Origin: Pseudomonadota bacterium
GTDB taxonomy: Bacteria; Pseudomonadota; Alphaproteobacteria; Micropepsales; Micropepsaceae
Assembly (NCBI GenBank): GCA_021804785.1
Contig: JAJZGY010000002.1
Coordinates: 1-64,000 of the forward strand
Length of the DNA: 64,000 nt
Direction of reading: 5' to 3'
Within the stretch, counting starts at the first letter, position 1. Every line of letters begins with the position of its first letter. The notes under the pieces are model-generated. The model was not told where the DNA came from, made no database searches, and saw only the letters and a list, made by a program, of their open reading frames with translations. A program made the translations under genes and the position numbers. Below are positions 61,839 to 64,000 of this stretch, piece by piece.

Positions 61839-64000
61839 TCAGTTCACGGGCGGCAGCTCGCCTTGCCCCATATAGGCGGGGAACCAGCCTTCATGCACCG
61901 CGCGCAATTGCTCGAGACTAAGCTTGGTTCCGCCGAGGACCAAATGATCGCCACACACCTCGCCAATCCGCCAGCAGGGTAGGCGCCGCCGCCGCGCTTC
62001 CGCCAGAACCTCGCCAGCCTGGTCAGCCGGCACGGACAGGAGATAGCGTCCCTGATCCTCACCAAACCAGAAGGCCACGTCATCGACCGAACCTGCAGCT
62101 GGTCCATCCCCACCTTTAGTTGGGGCAAGCACCACCCCAATATCACCCGCCAAGGCCATTTCGCTGACCGCCACGAGCAACCCGCCATCACCAACATCAT
62201 GGCAGGTGTCGACGAGCCCCGCTTCGATCAAGCCTCGTACAAACCCGCCATGATCGCGCTCAGCCACCAAGTCGACCGGCGGCACAGCGCCCTCCTCGCG
62301 TCCCTCGATCTCACGCAGGAAAATCGACTGGCCGAGATGCCCTCGCGTATGACCAAGCAGCAGCAGGGCATCACCCTCACGCTTGAAGGCAAGGCTTGCC
62401 ATGCGTTGCACATCGCCGATGAGCCCGATGGCACCGATCGTCGGCGTGGGCAGGATCCCTTCCCCATTGGTCTCATTGTAGAGTGAGCAATTGCCCGAGA
62501 CGATGGGGCAATCGAGGACACGGCAGGCCTCGGCAATGCCATCGATCGCCGCCACGATCTGCCACATGATTTCAGGCTTTTGCGGATTGCCGAAATTGAG
62601 ATTGTCAGTCGCCGCAAGCGGACGTGCACCCACGGCCGAAAGATTCCGACAGGCCTCAGCCACCGCCTGCTTGCCGCCCTCGAAAGGATCGGCAAAGCAG
62701 TAGCGTGGTGTTACGTCCGTAGTCATGGCCAGCGCCTTCTGGCTGGCATGGACGCGCACCACCGCAGCATCGCCACCCGGACGCTGTACCGTGTCGTTCA
62801 TCACTGTGTGGTCATATTGTTCCCAGATCCAGCGACGCGCGCACAGATCCGGCGAGCCAAGCAGATGTAGCAGACAGTCACCCAGGGGCCGGTTCCGATC
62901 ATAGGCGGGAACACCTGATGTGGCCGGACGGCGTTCAAAGGGCCGCTCATAGAGCGGCGCCGCATTGGAAAGCGCCCCCACCGGAAGATCGGCTACCACT
63001 TGACCTCTGTGTCGGACCACGAGGCGATCGGTGGGGGTGGTGACACCGATGACGGCAAAATCAAGCTCCCACTTTTTAAATATTGCTTCCGCCTGCTTCT
63101 CCCGCCCCGGCTTTAATACTGCGAGCATGCGCTCCTGGCTTTCCGAGAGCATCATCTCGTAGGCGGTCATCTCCGCTTCGCGCTGGGGCACCTTGTCGAG
63201 ATCCAGATCGATACCGGAACCGCCCTTGTCCGCCATCTCGGCCGAGGAGGACGTGAGTCCTGCCGCCCCCATGTCCTGAATGGCGATAATCGCATCGGTC
63301 TCCATCAGTTCGAGGCACGCCTCGAGCAATAGCTTTTCGGTAAAGGGATCGCCGACCTGGACCGTGGGACGTTTTTCCTGTGCGTCTTCGCCAAATTCAG
63401 CTGACGCCATCGTGGCCCCGTGAATGCCGTCGCGTCCCGTTTTGGAGCCGATATAGACTACCGGATTGCCAGCCCCTTTGGCTGCCGACAGGAAGATCTT
63501 GTCGGCCCTGGCAAGTCCCACGCACATCGCATTGACGAGAATGTTGCCGTTATAGGAGCGGTGAAAATTGACCTCTCCCCCGACTGTCGGCACCCCCATG
63601 CAATTGCCATAGCCGCCAATGCCGGCCACGACACCTGACAGCAGATGGCGGGTCTTGGGGTGCTGTGGCGCCCCAAAGCGCAGAGCATTCAGCATTGCGA
63701 TCGGCCGGGCACCCATCGTGAAGACATCGCGCATGATGCCACCAACGCCGGTCGCCGCCCCCTGATAGGGTTCGATGAAACTTGGGTGGTTGTGGCTTTC
63801 CATCTTGAACACAGCCGCATCGCCATCGCCAATGTCGACCACACCCGCATTTTCTCCGGGGCCCTGTATGACCCAGGGGGCCTTTGTCGGCAGGCGACGC
63901 AAATGCACCCGGGTGGACTTATAGGAGCAGTGCTCAGACCACATGACGCTAAACACGCCCAGCTCGACAAGACTGGGGGCGCGGCCGAGAAGCTCGAGGA
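61839..64000 (-). CDS. purL: Phosphoribosylformylglycinamidine synthase subunit PurL, 5' end outside window
   Basis: [50 protein letters not shown]; frame stays open to window edge ([17 protein letters not shown]). Confidence 0.96.
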   Translation of the reverse strand, partial: LELLGRAPSLVELGVFSVMWSEHCSYKSTRVHLRRLPTKAPWVIQGPGENAGVVDIGDGDAAVFKMESHNHPSFIEPYQGAATGVGGIMRDVFTMGARPIAMLNALRFGAPQHPKTRHLLSGVVAGIGGYGNCMGVPTVGGEVNFHRSYNGNILVNAMCVGLARADKIFLSAAKGAGNPVVYIGSKTGRDGIHGATMASAEFGEDAQEKRPTVQVGDPFTEKLLLEACLELMETDAIIAIQDMGAAGLTSSSAEMADKGGSGIDLDLDKVPQREAEMTAYEMMLSESQERMLAVLKPGREKQAEAIFKKWELDFAVIGVTTPTDRLVVRHRGQVVADLPVGALSNAAPLYERPFERRPATSGVPAYDRNRPLGDCLLHLLGSPDLCARRWIWEQYDHTVMNDTVQRPGGDAAVVRVHASQKALAMTTDVTPRYCFADPFEGGKQAVAEACRNLSAVGARPLAATDNLNFGNPQKPEIMWQIVAAIDGIAEACRVLDCPIVSGNCSLYNETNGEGILPTPTIGAIGLIGDVQRMASLAFKREGDALLLLGHTRGHLGQSIFLREIEGREEGAVPPVDLVAERDHGGFVRGLIEAGLVDTCHDVGDGGLLVAVSEMALAGDIGVVLAPTKGGDGPAAGSVDDVAFWFGEDQGRYLLSVPADQAGEVLAEARRRRLPCWRIGEVCGDHLVLGGTKLSLEQLRAVHEGWFPAYMGQGELPPVN

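Overview
GC-rich alphaproteobacterial chromosomal segment (gene order resembles Rhodospirillales-type genomes). It is densely coding, with no prophage, transposon, CRISPR array or rRNA/tRNA gene that I could recognise. Main blocks: mlaE'-mlaF-radA-cvpA-purF; ABC-2 exporter-der-bamB-like-TPR; an EmrB-type MFS; a two-cold-shock-domain protein; an Atm1-type ABC exporter; argH-LptM-like lipoprotein-lysA-TIGR02302 gene; dapE-murI; truA-fmt-def; rmuC; recR-ybaB-dnaX-SRP RNA; an orphan MHYT histidine kinase; icd; alaS-recA; a flagellar cluster (fliL-fliM-DUF6468-motE-large TPR-like secreted protein, flgF-flgG-flgA-flgH, dksA, fliX); rlmH-rsfS-nadD-proA-proB-obgE-GNAT-rpmA-rplU; alkB; bolA-grxD; and purL' at the right edge. 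The most interesting signals are: (1) a candidate small RNA at about 60806-60953 (minus), with two perfect stems, C-rich loops and a perfect 12-bp terminator followed by U6; (2) an identical TGAACC-N5-TTAACCA motif (CtrA-like) 45-51 bp upstream of both fliL and fliX, plus a sigma54-like site upstream of flgF; (3) a large secreted protein directly after motE, suggesting a MotE/MotC-like chaperone-client pair; (4) an AT-rich mosaic patch inside the MFS gene; (5) in-frame tandem duplications in rmuC and the cold-shock gene; (6) two small ORFs missing from the ORF track. All family assignments come from reading translated sequence. No database search was run.
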